From positions 45,009 to 109,008 of the forward strand of contig CAYRGG010000006.1 of NCBI GenBank assembly GCA_964423745.1: a DNA stretch of 64,000 nt. Reading direction: 5' to 3'. The notes under the pieces were generated by a model. The model saw nothing but the letters and a program-made list of their open reading frames with translations, made no database searches and was not told the origin of the DNA. The position numbers were made by a program, and so were the translations under genes. The stretch comes from CAYRGG01 sp964423745. GTDB lineage: Bacteria; Pseudomonadota; Gammaproteobacteria; Competibacterales; Competibacteraceae. Below, piece after piece: positions 7,707 to 15,288 of the stretch. Every line of letters starts with the position of its first letter. Within the stretch, counting starts at the first letter, position 1.

Positions 7707-8135
7707 ATGAGCAGTTTCTATGAGGCAGATTTTTATGCCTGGGCCTATGATCAAGCGGCGAAAGTGCGAGCAGGGCATTTCACGGAGATCGACAGTATCA
7801 ATATTGCCGAGGAACTAGAAAGTTTGGGTAAATCGCAAAAAAAAGAATTAGTTAGCCGGTTGACTGTGTTATTAGCCCACTTGTTGAAATGGCAGTATCA
7901 GCCGGACAAAAAAACGTTGAGCTGGCAATTAACAATTGAAGAACAGCGTGACAAGTTAGAACAACATTTGCAAGAAAATCCAAGCTTAAAGGCCACTTTG
8001 ACGCAGTCAATTGATAGTGCTTATCGAAGCGCCGTCCGATGGGCCAGAGAGGAAACCGAACTGGACAAAGAAACCTTCCCGGTCCAGTGCCCTTATTCGT
8101 GGGAACAAATCAGCGACAACCATTTTTATCCATAA
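7707..8135 (+). CDS. DUF29 family protein
   Basis: A 142-residue protein with the features of DUF29: an N-terminal YEADFYAWAYDQA, then IDSINIAEELESLGKSQKKEL, and a central LLAHLLKWQYQP helix. The family is abundant in cyanobacteria and filamentous sulfur bacteria and often lies near mobile or toxin-antitoxin genes; its function is unknown. The ribosome site AAAAAGAGA lies 8 nt before the ATG. The stop codon lies in sequence that resembles an eroded CRISPR repeat (8129-8156), so the gene directly abuts the old end of the array. Confidence 0.85.
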   Translation: MSSFYEADFYAWAYDQAAKVRAGHFTEIDSINIAEELESLGKSQKKELVSRLTVLLAHLLKWQYQPDKKTLSWQLTIEEQRDKLEQHLQENPSLKATLTQSIDSAYRSAVRWAREETELDKETFPVQCPYSWEQISDNHFYP

Positions 8136-8193
8136 TTCTTTTAATGATTGGCAATTCAAAATGCGGCATCAGCGTAAACCCTGAAACCAGCAA

Positions 8194-9270
8194 CTCATAA
8201 TTCTTTATAGGGATGAATAACGAAGCCAAGGAGCACGGAAAGCGAATGAGATACAGCCTCATAACCCCTTATAGGGATGAATACCTAATATACTATAGGT
8301 ATAGTTTGAGATCGCGGCAAATAGTTGCAAGGGGCTTGGCCCGACCTAGTAAACGACAGAGACAAACGATGACAGACAATACTGAAAATCTTGCACTAGA
8401 ACATTTACGCGCTATTCGTGGCGAGTTGGCAGATATGAAAAACCGTATTACACATCTTGAAATGCAGGTGAGCGCCATGGGACAACAGTTATCGGGTCTT
8501 ACTACGGCGGTTTACGCAAGTAACAGTCAAGATTTGTCGATGCAACAACAAAGAGACAGAATTAATCGCCGCTTAGAGCTTCAAGATTAATCTTAAACCC
8601 ATCTCATAATTCCTTATAGGGATAAATAACTAAAAGATCATTACCGATAGCAAGGCTTTCAATGTACTCATAACCCCTTATAGGGATAAATAACTTTTGG
8701 ATGTACATGGAAGCAACCTATCCTCACAAGTCTCATAACCCCTTATAGGGATGAATAACCACCTCGCCAATCACGCCCGTGCCCTGCTCGCTGCCACTCA
8801 TAACCCCTTATAGGGATGAATAACCGTATCGAGGATGCAGCTGATAGCCACGATCAGCGCCTCATAACTCCTTATAGAAATGAATAACATTTTTTTTGTA
8901 GCCATAGCAACCATATTCTCAATCTCATAACCCCTTATAGGGATGAATAACCAGCTGCCAGTAGGGAACAGCCTCATTAGGATTCAGCCTCATAACCCCT
9001 TATAGGGATGAATAACATGGGAATATGCGCCGCCAAGGCATGGGGAGTCATCTCATAACCCCTTATAGGGATGAATAACTATCTCGACCTGGATGGCGAT
9101 AAACCATTTATCGGCCTCATAACCCCTTATAGGGATGAATAACATGGGAATATGGGCCGCCAAGGCATGGGGAATCAGCTCATAACCCCTTATAGGGATG
9201 AATAACTGATAAGCTGATTTAGAAGACAAGCATAATTTTCCTCTCATAACCCCTTATAGGGATGAATAAC
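8194..9270 (-). CRISPR. Subtype I-D CRISPR array, 13 repeats of 28 bp
   Basis: Repeats start at 8194, 8258, 8603, 8667, 8732, 8797, 8861, 8924, 8989, 9052, 9116, 9179 and 9243. On the plus strand the consensus begins CTCATAACCCC and ends GGGATGAATAAC. Spacers are 35-37 bp, except the interval 8286-8602 (317 bp), which carries a small gene. Repeats on the right are perfect and those on the left are degenerate (TTCT or TTCC for CCCC, GATAAATAAC), so the leader is on the right, beside cas2, and transcription runs leftward. In that direction each repeat holds a CCCT-ATA-AGGG hairpin for Cas6 and ends in TTATGAG. Two spacers (9017-9051 and 9144-9178) are near-identical. Confidence 0.97.
8369..8590 (+). 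CDS. Small coiled-coil protein encoded inside the CRISPR array
   Basis: A 73-residue protein beginning MTDNTENLALEHLRAIRGEL and continuing with heptad-like helices to RRLELQD. It resembles short uncharacterised proteins built as EHLRAIRGELADMK plus coiled coil that often sit near toxin or mobile genes. I cannot assign a function. The gene occupies the oversized interval between repeats 2 and 3. An upstream in-frame ATG at 8213 is not used in this call because that reading would run through a CRISPR repeat and a spacer. An inverted repeat ACTATA-GG-TATAGT (about 8291-8304) lies upstream and could be an operator. Confidence 0.6.
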   Translation: MTDNTENLALEHLRAIRGELADMKNRITHLEMQVSAMGQQLSGLTTAVYASNSQDLSMQQQRDRINRRLELQD

Positions 9271-9406
9271 CCCCCAATTATGGCAAAAAAATGACTTTAG
9301 GAAAGCCATGGAATAGCAAAAAACACCTTGAAATAATATAAAAAGCACTTCAAGCCCCTATAACGAATACTTCACAGTAAATCGAAGTAAGTACAGAATA
9401 AAAAAA
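9271..9406 (-). promoter_or_regulatory. CRISPR leader region
   Basis: The 136 bp between the last perfect repeat and the cas2 stop is AT-rich, with runs of A and T and no open frame. It borders the perfect end of the array and the adaptation genes, which is where an I-D leader with the crRNA promoter and integration signals belongs. No exact promoter box can be assigned with confidence. Confidence 0.55.
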
Positions 9407-9709
9407 TCACAAAACACCGAAGTCTCGCCGATGATCATCTATTGGCTGGCGTTGTACTTCACCTTTGCCCGATTCGTTTTTTTCTAGGTGAATCACTTCA
9501 ATGTTGTGGCGGTTTGCAGCGGTAATTTCGGTCAACCGATCACCAGGAATCATCAATCGGCTTAACTCCCGGCGTAATTGAATAGCACTAGCCTCTGTAA
9601 TGTCTCCGCAAAATACAGAGTACTGATCGTGATTCAAATACCTCTGCAGCAATTTCTTGAACTTCTGAGTACGTTTTGCCTCTACATCGTAAGTCATTAA
9701 CATATACAT
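9407..9709 (-). CDS. cas2: Cas2 adaptation endoribonuclease-fold protein
   Basis: A 100-residue Cas2 with the ferredoxin-like start MYMLMTYDVEAKRTQKFKK (the conserved Asp is in YDV), then QYSVFCGDITEA and IPGDRLTEITAANRHN. These match the Cas2 of I-D and related systems. Cas2 bridges two Cas1 dimers during spacer integration. It is the last gene of the cas operon, 18 bp after the cas1 stop and next to the leader. Two ATG codons (9709 and 9703) are possible. Confidence 0.93.
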   Translation of the reverse strand: MYMLMTYDVEAKRTQKFKKLLQRYLNHDQYSVFCGDITEASAIQLRRELSRLMIPGDRLTEITAANRHNIEVIHLEKNESGKGEVQRQPIDDHRRDFGVL

Positions 9710-9727
9710 TAAATTGAACTCTGCAAA

Positions 9728-10703
9728 CTAAACTTTGCGTTTAAAAGATTCATACTCAGCGATACCCAACAAGTGACGCTCAAGAGCTAAAGCCTCCCGA
9801 TACACCCATTCTCTAAAGCTACGGCCTTGATACTTCTCTTCTAAACGAATTGAAAATTGTTCCGCTACATGGCGGCGTCCTGTGTCACTAAGCAGGCATA
9901 CTCCATCGTGTTGCTCCAACCAGTTATCCGCTAGCATATTACGACCTGCCATTCGGAAAATCAGATTATCTCCCAGCACAGGTTTGAAGGGTTCGGCTAG
10001 ATCCAAACTTAGCGACGAGCGGCCATTACCGGGGCTGTGCAATAGACTAAAGGTTTCCTCTAAATGTGTTTTGAAAAGCTCATGGCGGCATATCGTGTAA
10101 ACCAACTGGTTTAAGAACGACAGCAGACAGTTGATGGGATTGTTAGGCGGACGGCGTACCCGGGGTCCAAAAGCCAATAGGGGATTAGTGAATTTCCAGG
10201 CATCGTAATACCACTGATGTAAATTACCCTCTATGCCCATGAGCATTGCGGTATCTTTTGCTTTGTGAAGGCTCTTCAACAACCGTTGCATCTCAGTAAT
10301 CGGTTTTTTTAATTTTTCATTTTTCATTGCCTCTATAGCGGTAATAGAGCAGATTAACGCACATATTATGGCCAGCTCCGCGCACAATTTCTCTGGCCAA
10401 GGCCATACGCTGCCGGTGGTCCAGCAGTGCCTGTGCCTGTATCAGCTTCACTCGTCCGGAAGGGTTACTAGCAACGGGTTCGAAAACGCCTTTGCAATAA
10501 CCATAGTAATCAAATACCGATAACCGCACACCATGCTTACCACACAGGCTCAGTAGCCGGGTGTTGAGATCACTTTCGCCTAGCAGCACCAAATGGCCAA
10601 TCTTCTCAATAGGGAGGGCACGGGTACGGCCGCCGGTAGTGAGCATCAGCGTGTTTTCCCGGCGCCGCAAATGTGCCTCCCGGGAGACAAATAACGTTTC
10701 CAT
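9728..10703 (-). pseudogene. cas1: cas1 split by a 7-bp tandem duplication (frameshift)
   Basis: Cas1 integrase in two frames. The first part (10703 to 10317, 128 residues, METLFVSREAHLRRRENTL...) ends at a TGA. The second part continues in another frame to 9728. At the junction the coding strand reads AATGAAA AATGAAA AATT. Removing one AATGAAA copy joins the frames seamlessly as RGNEK-LKKPITEM, giving a protein of about 323 residues. All catalytic residues lie in the second part: Glu in GIEGNLHQWYYDAW, His in LLHSPGNGRSS and Asp in LDLAEPFKP. An ATG in the overlap (AATGAAAAATGA) could allow reinitiation and a two-piece Cas1. A sequencing or assembly error is also possible. As written, spacer acquisition should be impaired. 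Confidence 0.85.
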
Positions 10704-10711
10704 TCTTTTCC

Positions 10712-11260
10712 TCAGTCATGTCCACAAAAGGCAGCCAACGAGCAGCTAGCGCACAAGGGGATACGCTTAGCGGTTGGCACGGTTTGTTGTTGCGCCAACG
10801 CTTGCAAATGCTCAGAGGATTGCCATAGGTTTTCTAGTTGTTTTACATCCAACGGCACCTCGCGGCGTTGGCGCGTAGACAGCACATGGGTAATCGCTCG
10901 CCACGCCTTGCCTGTAGCGATGGATAACAGCACGGCATAAAAGGCGGTCTGGTCATTACTGGCTTCCACAGCGCCTCCGGTATCCTTGTTCTCATATACG
11001 ATGTGGTTTTCCCAGTCAATCCGATCCGGGGTCAGACCAAACAACCCGATAGTGGAACTATCACGAGCATAGCTGGTGAGATGTTTGGCAGTACCCACAG
11101 CCACCCGTCCATGCCACTGGGCAAAGTTAATGCCGTGAAAATACATCCACGCCCGCCGCTGACACAGTTTAACGTGTTGAAAGTGCAGACCGTGCAAACC
11201 GAGTCGATCGACGCGCTCAATAAACGCCGCTGCTCGGTTCCAGCGAAATAGCGTCGTCAT
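10712..11260 (-). CDS. cas4: Cas4 RecB-like exonuclease
   Basis: A protein of about 182 residues of the Cas4 family, which trims prespacers and helps select the PAM during adaptation. The nuclease core shows DRIDWENHIVYENKDTGG (Asp and Glu-x-Lys) and QTAFYAVLL. The iron-sulfur cluster cysteines are in KLCQRRAW near the N terminus and CASCSLAAFCG at the C terminus. The first ATG overlaps the end of cas3' by 44 bp. A later start near the LHFQHVKLC segment is possible, as this part is where the family homology begins. The cas1 start follows 8 bp after the stop. Confidence 0.88.
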   Translation of the reverse strand: MTTLFRWNRAAAFIERVDRLGLHGLHFQHVKLCQRRAWMYFHGINFAQWHGRVAVGTAKHLTSYARDSSTIGLFGLTPDRIDWENHIVYENKDTGGAVEASNDQTAFYAVLLSIATGKAWRAITHVLSTRQRREVPLDVKQLENLWQSSEHLQALAQQQTVPTAKRIPLCASCSLAAFCGHD

Positions 11261-13205
11261 CGGTGTCCACCACTAAACCTGTACAAAGAACTAATTTTTC
11301 CGCTGCCGCTAAAGCCTGCGGATAAGTATCCCAAGGGGCATTAGGGTCGCTGTGCAACTCCCGACGCCACGCATCTGGTAAAAAACCCTTATCATCCAGT
11401 GCAGCTGTGTATTGGGTGTGAGGAAAGTGAACGCTGCGTTTTTTCGCCACATAGCGGTGCTGGTCTCGGAGGGACTCTTCTAGACGACCTTGGATCAGTA
11501 ATTCCTCGTCGCCGTCCTCTCCCACCACTGACGGGCAGGTATCCAGTAGGTCAGTCTCACGCCGTAACCAGTTCAAATCAACACTAAGGGTGCGGCCACG
11601 CTCGTCGCGTACCCGCAGCCGTTGCCCTATGTCCCGCAAGGTGTGAGCGGCCTGTTTGAATTTCGTTAACCAGGTTTTGGCGGGTGCGCAGAAGTAAGGG
11701 TCATCACACAGCTCACCCACCTGCTTGAGCAGCGCAAAAATCATCCCTGCTGTGGGCGGTTGACAAGCCCGCAGATGCTCGCGCCGAGGCCCTTTGTTGC
11801 TTGGATGTTCCAGCAATACATTCCAGTACAATCCAGCACTGTAAGCAGCGCGGTTGTTGAGGCTACCAAAATGTGGGTTGTTCGCGTTTTCGTCTACGGG
11901 TTTAAAACGGGTTTTGGTATCTCGGGCCAGCACGTTGGTTAGGTCGGCAATCCCGACCACACTGTCGGCATGAGTCTTAAGCCAATGTTGCAATCGTCGC
12001 AACCAGGGATTGCGCTGCTCCATAGCAGCGTCAATCCGCACCCATACCTGACCCTGATGATGACCACGGGCAGCGCGGCCATAACGCTGGAGAAAATTGA
12101 GTGGTGCAAATCCCGGTTCCATAAATAGTAGATTAGCGCCGAATGTCACGCCCATTTCGACACTGGCCGTGGCGATGAGTACGTCGAAAGCCAAGGGATC
12201 GTGATCCCGCCCAGCGACAAAGTAATCGTTAAAGTTTTGCCCCTGATGACTGTCGTGGATGCTGTTGACCAGCAATGCTTTACCCGCCACGATGCCTGCT
12301 GAAATAAAATGCCGGTGTAAGGAGGGAAGCTGGCGGATCAAATCCGCCAAGGAATTATAGATGACGACCACCTGTCGCTTGGCCTTGACCTCATCCCTGA
12401 CTTGCTGCAGATGCTCACCCAAAAGGTCTGCCAAACAGGCGCTAGGGTGAAAACTCAGAGTCACATCTCCATGGACGGGACGCCCACCAGGAGTAAGCTT
12501 CTCCTCCAACAGCGCCATGTCTGTGTTGTTTACCCCAATCTTGTTCAGCACTGGCGCTATGTCGATGGGTGTGGCAGAGAGAAAAGTGACCTTTGCCCGT
12601 CCGGGGACCACACCGTTTTGCGCTGCGACGGCTAGACGCGCACACACCGCAGCCAGACCAAAACCGCGGCTGTCGATGGTGTGAAATTCATCAAAAACCA
12701 GGTGATCAAATTGAGTCAGTAGCTCGAAGATACCTTCAGCCCCTTGACCGGCTTGTAAATAACGGCCGATCAATAGATAACTGACTACTTCTGGTACCGT
12801 AAAGACGATCTCACCGCCCCGGCGTGGCGAAAGCTCATAGAGGTCTCGAAGTCGTTGCACGGTAATCTCGCGCACCCCAATCGCACGTTGCCGTTGCGCC
12901 TCGTCGCTGGTCCATAGGGCAACCTTAGTTTCGGCGAGGGTGGGTTCCCAACCCTGTTCATGGACCAGTGCTAGCCGGGTGCTTTGAGCAAGATTCTGGG
13001 CTAGACGCCGGGTCGGCACGATGAATAATACCCGCGTCTGTTGTTGCGCCACCGCTCGTTGAAAGGCATAGCTTTTGCCCGCGCCAGTGGGTGCGCTGGC
13101 AATGCGTACAGCATGGGGATCATCCAGCAATGCCTGCTGAAAGGGCGATAAGCCAGTTTCTGCGCTGCCACCGTCCACAAAGTGTTTAGCAACGGTCAAT
13201 TCCAT
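11217..13205 (-). CDS. cas3: Cas3' superfamily 2 helicase (I-D type, no HD domain)
   Basis: A 662-residue DNA helicase that unwinds target DNA after Cascade binding. Walker A is APTGAGKS (residues 38-45), the Walker B box is DEFH (172-175), motif III is FLSATP, and the C-terminal RecA lobe has ATASVEMGVTFG and QRYGRAARG. No HD nuclease domain is present, as expected in subtype I-D where the HD domain sits on Cas10d. The start at 13205 overlaps the csc1 stop by 10 bp (ATGGAATTGA) and is preferred over a longer frame to 13271, which would extend into csc1. Confidence 0.92.
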   Translation of the reverse strand: MELTVAKHFVDGGSAETGLSPFQQALLDDPHAVRIASAPTGAGKSYAFQRAVAQQQTRVLFIVPTRRLAQNLAQSTRLALVHEQGWEPTLAETKVALWTSDEAQRQRAIGVREITVQRLRDLYELSPRRGGEIVFTVPEVVSYLLIGRYLQAGQGAEGIFELLTQFDHLVFDEFHTIDSRGFGLAAVCARLAVAAQNGVVPGRAKVTFLSATPIDIAPVLNKIGVNNTDMALLEEKLTPGGRPVHGDVTLSFHPSACLADLLGEHLQQVRDEVKAKRQVVVIYNSLADLIRQLPSLHRHFISAGIVAGKALLVNSIHDSHQGQNFNDYFVAGRDHDPLAFDVLIATASVEMGVTFGANLLFMEPGFAPLNFLQRYGRAARGHHQGQVWVRIDAAMEQRNPWLRRLQHWLKTHADSVVGIADLTNVLARDTKTRFKPVDENANNPHFGSLNNRAAYSAGLYWNVLLEHPSNKGPRREHLRACQPPTAGMIFALLKQVGELCDDPYFCAPAKTWLTKFKQAAHTLRDIGQRLRVRDERGRTLSVDLNWLRRETDLLDTCPSVVGEDGDEELLIQGRLEESLRDQHRYVAKKRSVHFPHTQYTAALDDKGFLPDAWRRELHSDPNAPWDTYPQALAAAEKLVLCTGLVVDTDDDAISLEPSSGVY

Positions 13206-13843
13206 TGGTTGACCTCCGCGAAGGCATCTTGCAAAGGCATCTCGGCGCTGAGTTGTAAGCTGTGGAGGCAATAGCGGCTTACTCGTAGCCGGCTGCGCGG
13301 ATTGAACAACACTGCCGTGGCAGCGTTCAACCGCACCGAGTTCACAGGGGTTTCAGCATCACAGGGTTTGAGCGCCACCATACCATTACGGTGCAGACCG
13401 ACGCGAATGACTAGCATGTCCTTACCCGTGTAGGCAAAGGGATTAAACCCGAACACAGCGCCGTAGAAGTGTTGGTCGGGCGGCACTTCTTGGGTGTGAA
13501 AAAAGGTTTTAAGGTTGCCTTTGCGGGTAACATCATCGAGTTTTTTTTGAAACCCCCCTTCACTATCTAGGTTAAACCGCCGCGTTAGCGGGGCTAATAG
13601 ACGCGGTTCCGGGGTGGTAAGTACCGATGTTCGGTACGGCATGGCCCTCAAATGACGGCGATAGTCTTTATCCGGCAACAACAGACGTGCGTCCATCCAG
13701 CCTAAAGTAGCGGCCAACCCAAAGGCCAATGCCTGGTCGCCAATCAACTCCGGCAGGGTGGCACTACCACCTTGCACCATTAAACTGTGGTAAGCAAAGG
13801 GGGTTAGGGTAATAGCCTGAATTGGGGTGATGATGGATTCCAT
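13196..13843 (-). CDS. csc1: Csc1, Cas5-group subunit of I-D Cascade
   Basis: A 215-residue protein with Csc1 (Cas5d) features: a hydrophobic ITPIQAITLTPFAYHSLMVQ first strand and a LGWMDARLLLPDKDYRRHL segment typical of the family. Cas5 caps the 5' handle of the crRNA. A strong AAGGAG lies 7 nt before the ATG. It sits between csc2 (25 bp upstream) and cas3' (overlapping). The call relies on its place in the operon as much as on weak motif memory. Confidence 0.85.
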   Translation of the reverse strand: MESIITPIQAITLTPFAYHSLMVQGGSATLPELIGDQALAFGLAATLGWMDARLLLPDKDYRRHLRAMPYRTSVLTTPEPRLLAPLTRRFNLDSEGGFQKKLDDVTRKGNLKTFFHTQEVPPDQHFYGAVFGFNPFAYTGKDMLVIRVGLHRNGMVALKPCDAETPVNSVRLNAATAVLFNPRSRLRVSRYCLHSLQLSAEMPLQDAFAEVNQWN

Positions 13844-13867
13844 AAGATGACTCCTTGAGTAGTCGAT

Positions 13868-14875
13868 TCAGCTGGCTTTTTTGCTGCCAAACCAGCTGTC
13901 GAACAAGTTGGCCACCTGCTTGGCTACGCCTCGATATTGATCTCGTAAGCTCCCATCATCCCCTTCAAAACGCTCAATCAAGCGGTGCAGATAATCTTCT
14001 AACGAAGCGCCATCTACGGTGGCCGGGTGTAGATTGGCAAGTCGGTTATGGAGCGATTGGGTTACGGCATTGACGTCACTGAGCTGGGATTCGGGCAACT
14101 CTTTTAGCAGAGTTTTCAGCAGTTCGTAGGGAGAAGTTTCCGCCCGCTCAAAGGGCGCGGCGTAGGCCCCTACGAAGTAGGTGCGGATGTTAGTGCCGGT
14201 GAGGGAGGTTTGGCCGCCGTAAGCCCCTGCCAGGCCCAGGCATAGCAACAGATGATCTAAACCTTCCCGGGGTAACACCTGTCCCCGAGTCGATAATACT
14301 TGCATCAACAGCGTCCCCGGCGTCACGAAGTGGCGGGTAAACAAGTTTTCGCTGTTTTTCTTCTCCACGGCATCGAACAGCGTGCCATCCTCGGCAGCAC
14401 GGTTATGGAATGTCTCGTCAACACACAGATGTTTTGGCAACAGACTCAAGGCATCAGAATAATTGACGGCGGCTTTGACCGGCAACACCCGGTTGTCTTG
14501 CGTGGTGGAATCACCGAACACGAGGGTGTTCAGGTCAAAGGCTTCCGAGGGTGCTTGCCCTTTATTGAGTGCCGTCCGGTTTTGCGGGTGTCGCCCTCCG
14601 ACGCCATAGGCTCGCAGGATTTGTAGCCCCCGCCCCTTTTCTGGATATTTGAACTTATTGGGTACAGCTCGCATATGGACGCTGCCATCCAGGTCGATGT
14701 CGGTGATTTCTTCTTCAGCATTGCGAAATACGCTAGGTGCGATGGTTTTTCGCAATAGTACTAAACTGACACTGCCGAGATTCTTTAAGGCGGGATGGAT
14801 ATATTGCTGTTTTCCGTCGCTACTGGTATCGGTGAGATGGGTAAGCTCGGCGAGAAAGGGGTTTAAGGTATCCAT
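13868..14875 (-). CDS. csc2: Csc2, Cas7-group backbone subunit of I-D Cascade
   Basis: A 335-residue Cas7d that forms the crRNA-binding filament. Family features include the N-terminal KNLGSVSLVLLRKTIAPSVF, the RAYGVGGRHPQNR loop, the LNTLVFGDS motif and the Gly-rich GLAGAYGGQTSLTGTNIRTY. The start at 14875 lies 2 bp after the cas10d stop. A longer frame to 15034 would sit wholly inside cas10d and lacks support. Confidence 0.92.
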   Translation of the reverse strand: MDTLNPFLAELTHLTDTSSDGKQQYIHPALKNLGSVSLVLLRKTIAPSVFRNAEEEITDIDLDGSVHMRAVPNKFKYPEKGRGLQILRAYGVGGRHPQNRTALNKGQAPSEAFDLNTLVFGDSTTQDNRVLPVKAAVNYSDALSLLPKHLCVDETFHNRAAEDGTLFDAVEKKNSENLFTRHFVTPGTLLMQVLSTRGQVLPREGLDHLLLCLGLAGAYGGQTSLTGTNIRTYFVGAYAAPFERAETSPYELLKTLLKELPESQLSDVNAVTQSLHNRLANLHPATVDGASLEDYLHRLIERFEGDDGSLRDQYRGVAKQVANLFDSWFGSKKAS

Positions 14876-14877
14876 GG

Positions 14878-15288
14878 TTACTTCTCCTCTTTGTTTTGAA
14901 TGTGGCGGGCGCTGTTGATAAACGCCATACGGTAAATACTGCCCAACAGGCGCAGCTGGCTTTGGCTGGGCAATCGATCGGCCAGTGCGCCATGCCAGAC
15001 ATGGTTGACGAAGTAGTCGGCAAATGCGGTACAAACTTCACGGCGTTTGCTGGCCGCTTTTAAAAAGGTTTTGTCTTTACGGTCAAGGTTGATATCCAAT
15101 TCCCCCGCGATGCCGTTGACCAGGGAGGTATCATCCATTTGGCGGGTTTTTAACAGGATGCGCAGGCTGTCCATCGCTAATTTAAACATCAGCATGGTTT
15201 CGTTGGCAGAGGCGTTAGCGCCAGGACGCTTTTGGATATTGGCGGCCATTTCTCCGAGCCTGACCAGGGGGGCTTCCGATTCACTCAT
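14878..15288 (-). CDS. Cas11d small subunit from an internal start in cas10d
   Basis: Inside the cas10d frame, an ATG at 15288 (MSESEAPLVRLGEMAAN) is preceded at 15298-15303 by a perfect AAGGAG, 9 nt away. Translation from it would give a 136-residue helical protein equal to the C-terminal end of Cas10d. Independent translation of the small subunit Cas11d from the 3' end of cas10d is established for subtype I-D systems. This site is exactly of that kind and shows the start directly. Confidence 0.75.
   Translation of the reverse strand: MSESEAPLVRLGEMAANIQKRPGANASANETMLMFKLAMDSLRILLKTRQMDDTSLVNGIAGELDINLDRKDKTFLKAASKRREVCTAFADYFVNHVWHGALADRLPSQSQLRLLGSIYRMAFINSARHIQNKEEK

Noticed and set aside
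8213..8368. An upstream start extending the small array gene to 125 residues
   Set aside because: The extension reads through a repeat and a spacer; the ATG at 8369 begins the family-like sequence.
9053..9247. A minus-strand frame of 64 codons with repeated IRGYE units
   Set aside because: It is a translation of the CRISPR repeats and spacers, not a gene.
9728..10387. The second cas1 part as an independent gene starting MCAELAIICALICS
   Set aside because: The residues before LKKPITEM are out-of-frame translation of the first cas1 part; only the sequence after the duplication is Cas1.
13206..13271. cas3' start at 13271
   Set aside because: The extra 22 codons lie in csc1 in another frame and lack helicase similarity; the ATG at 13205 is coupled to the csc1 stop.
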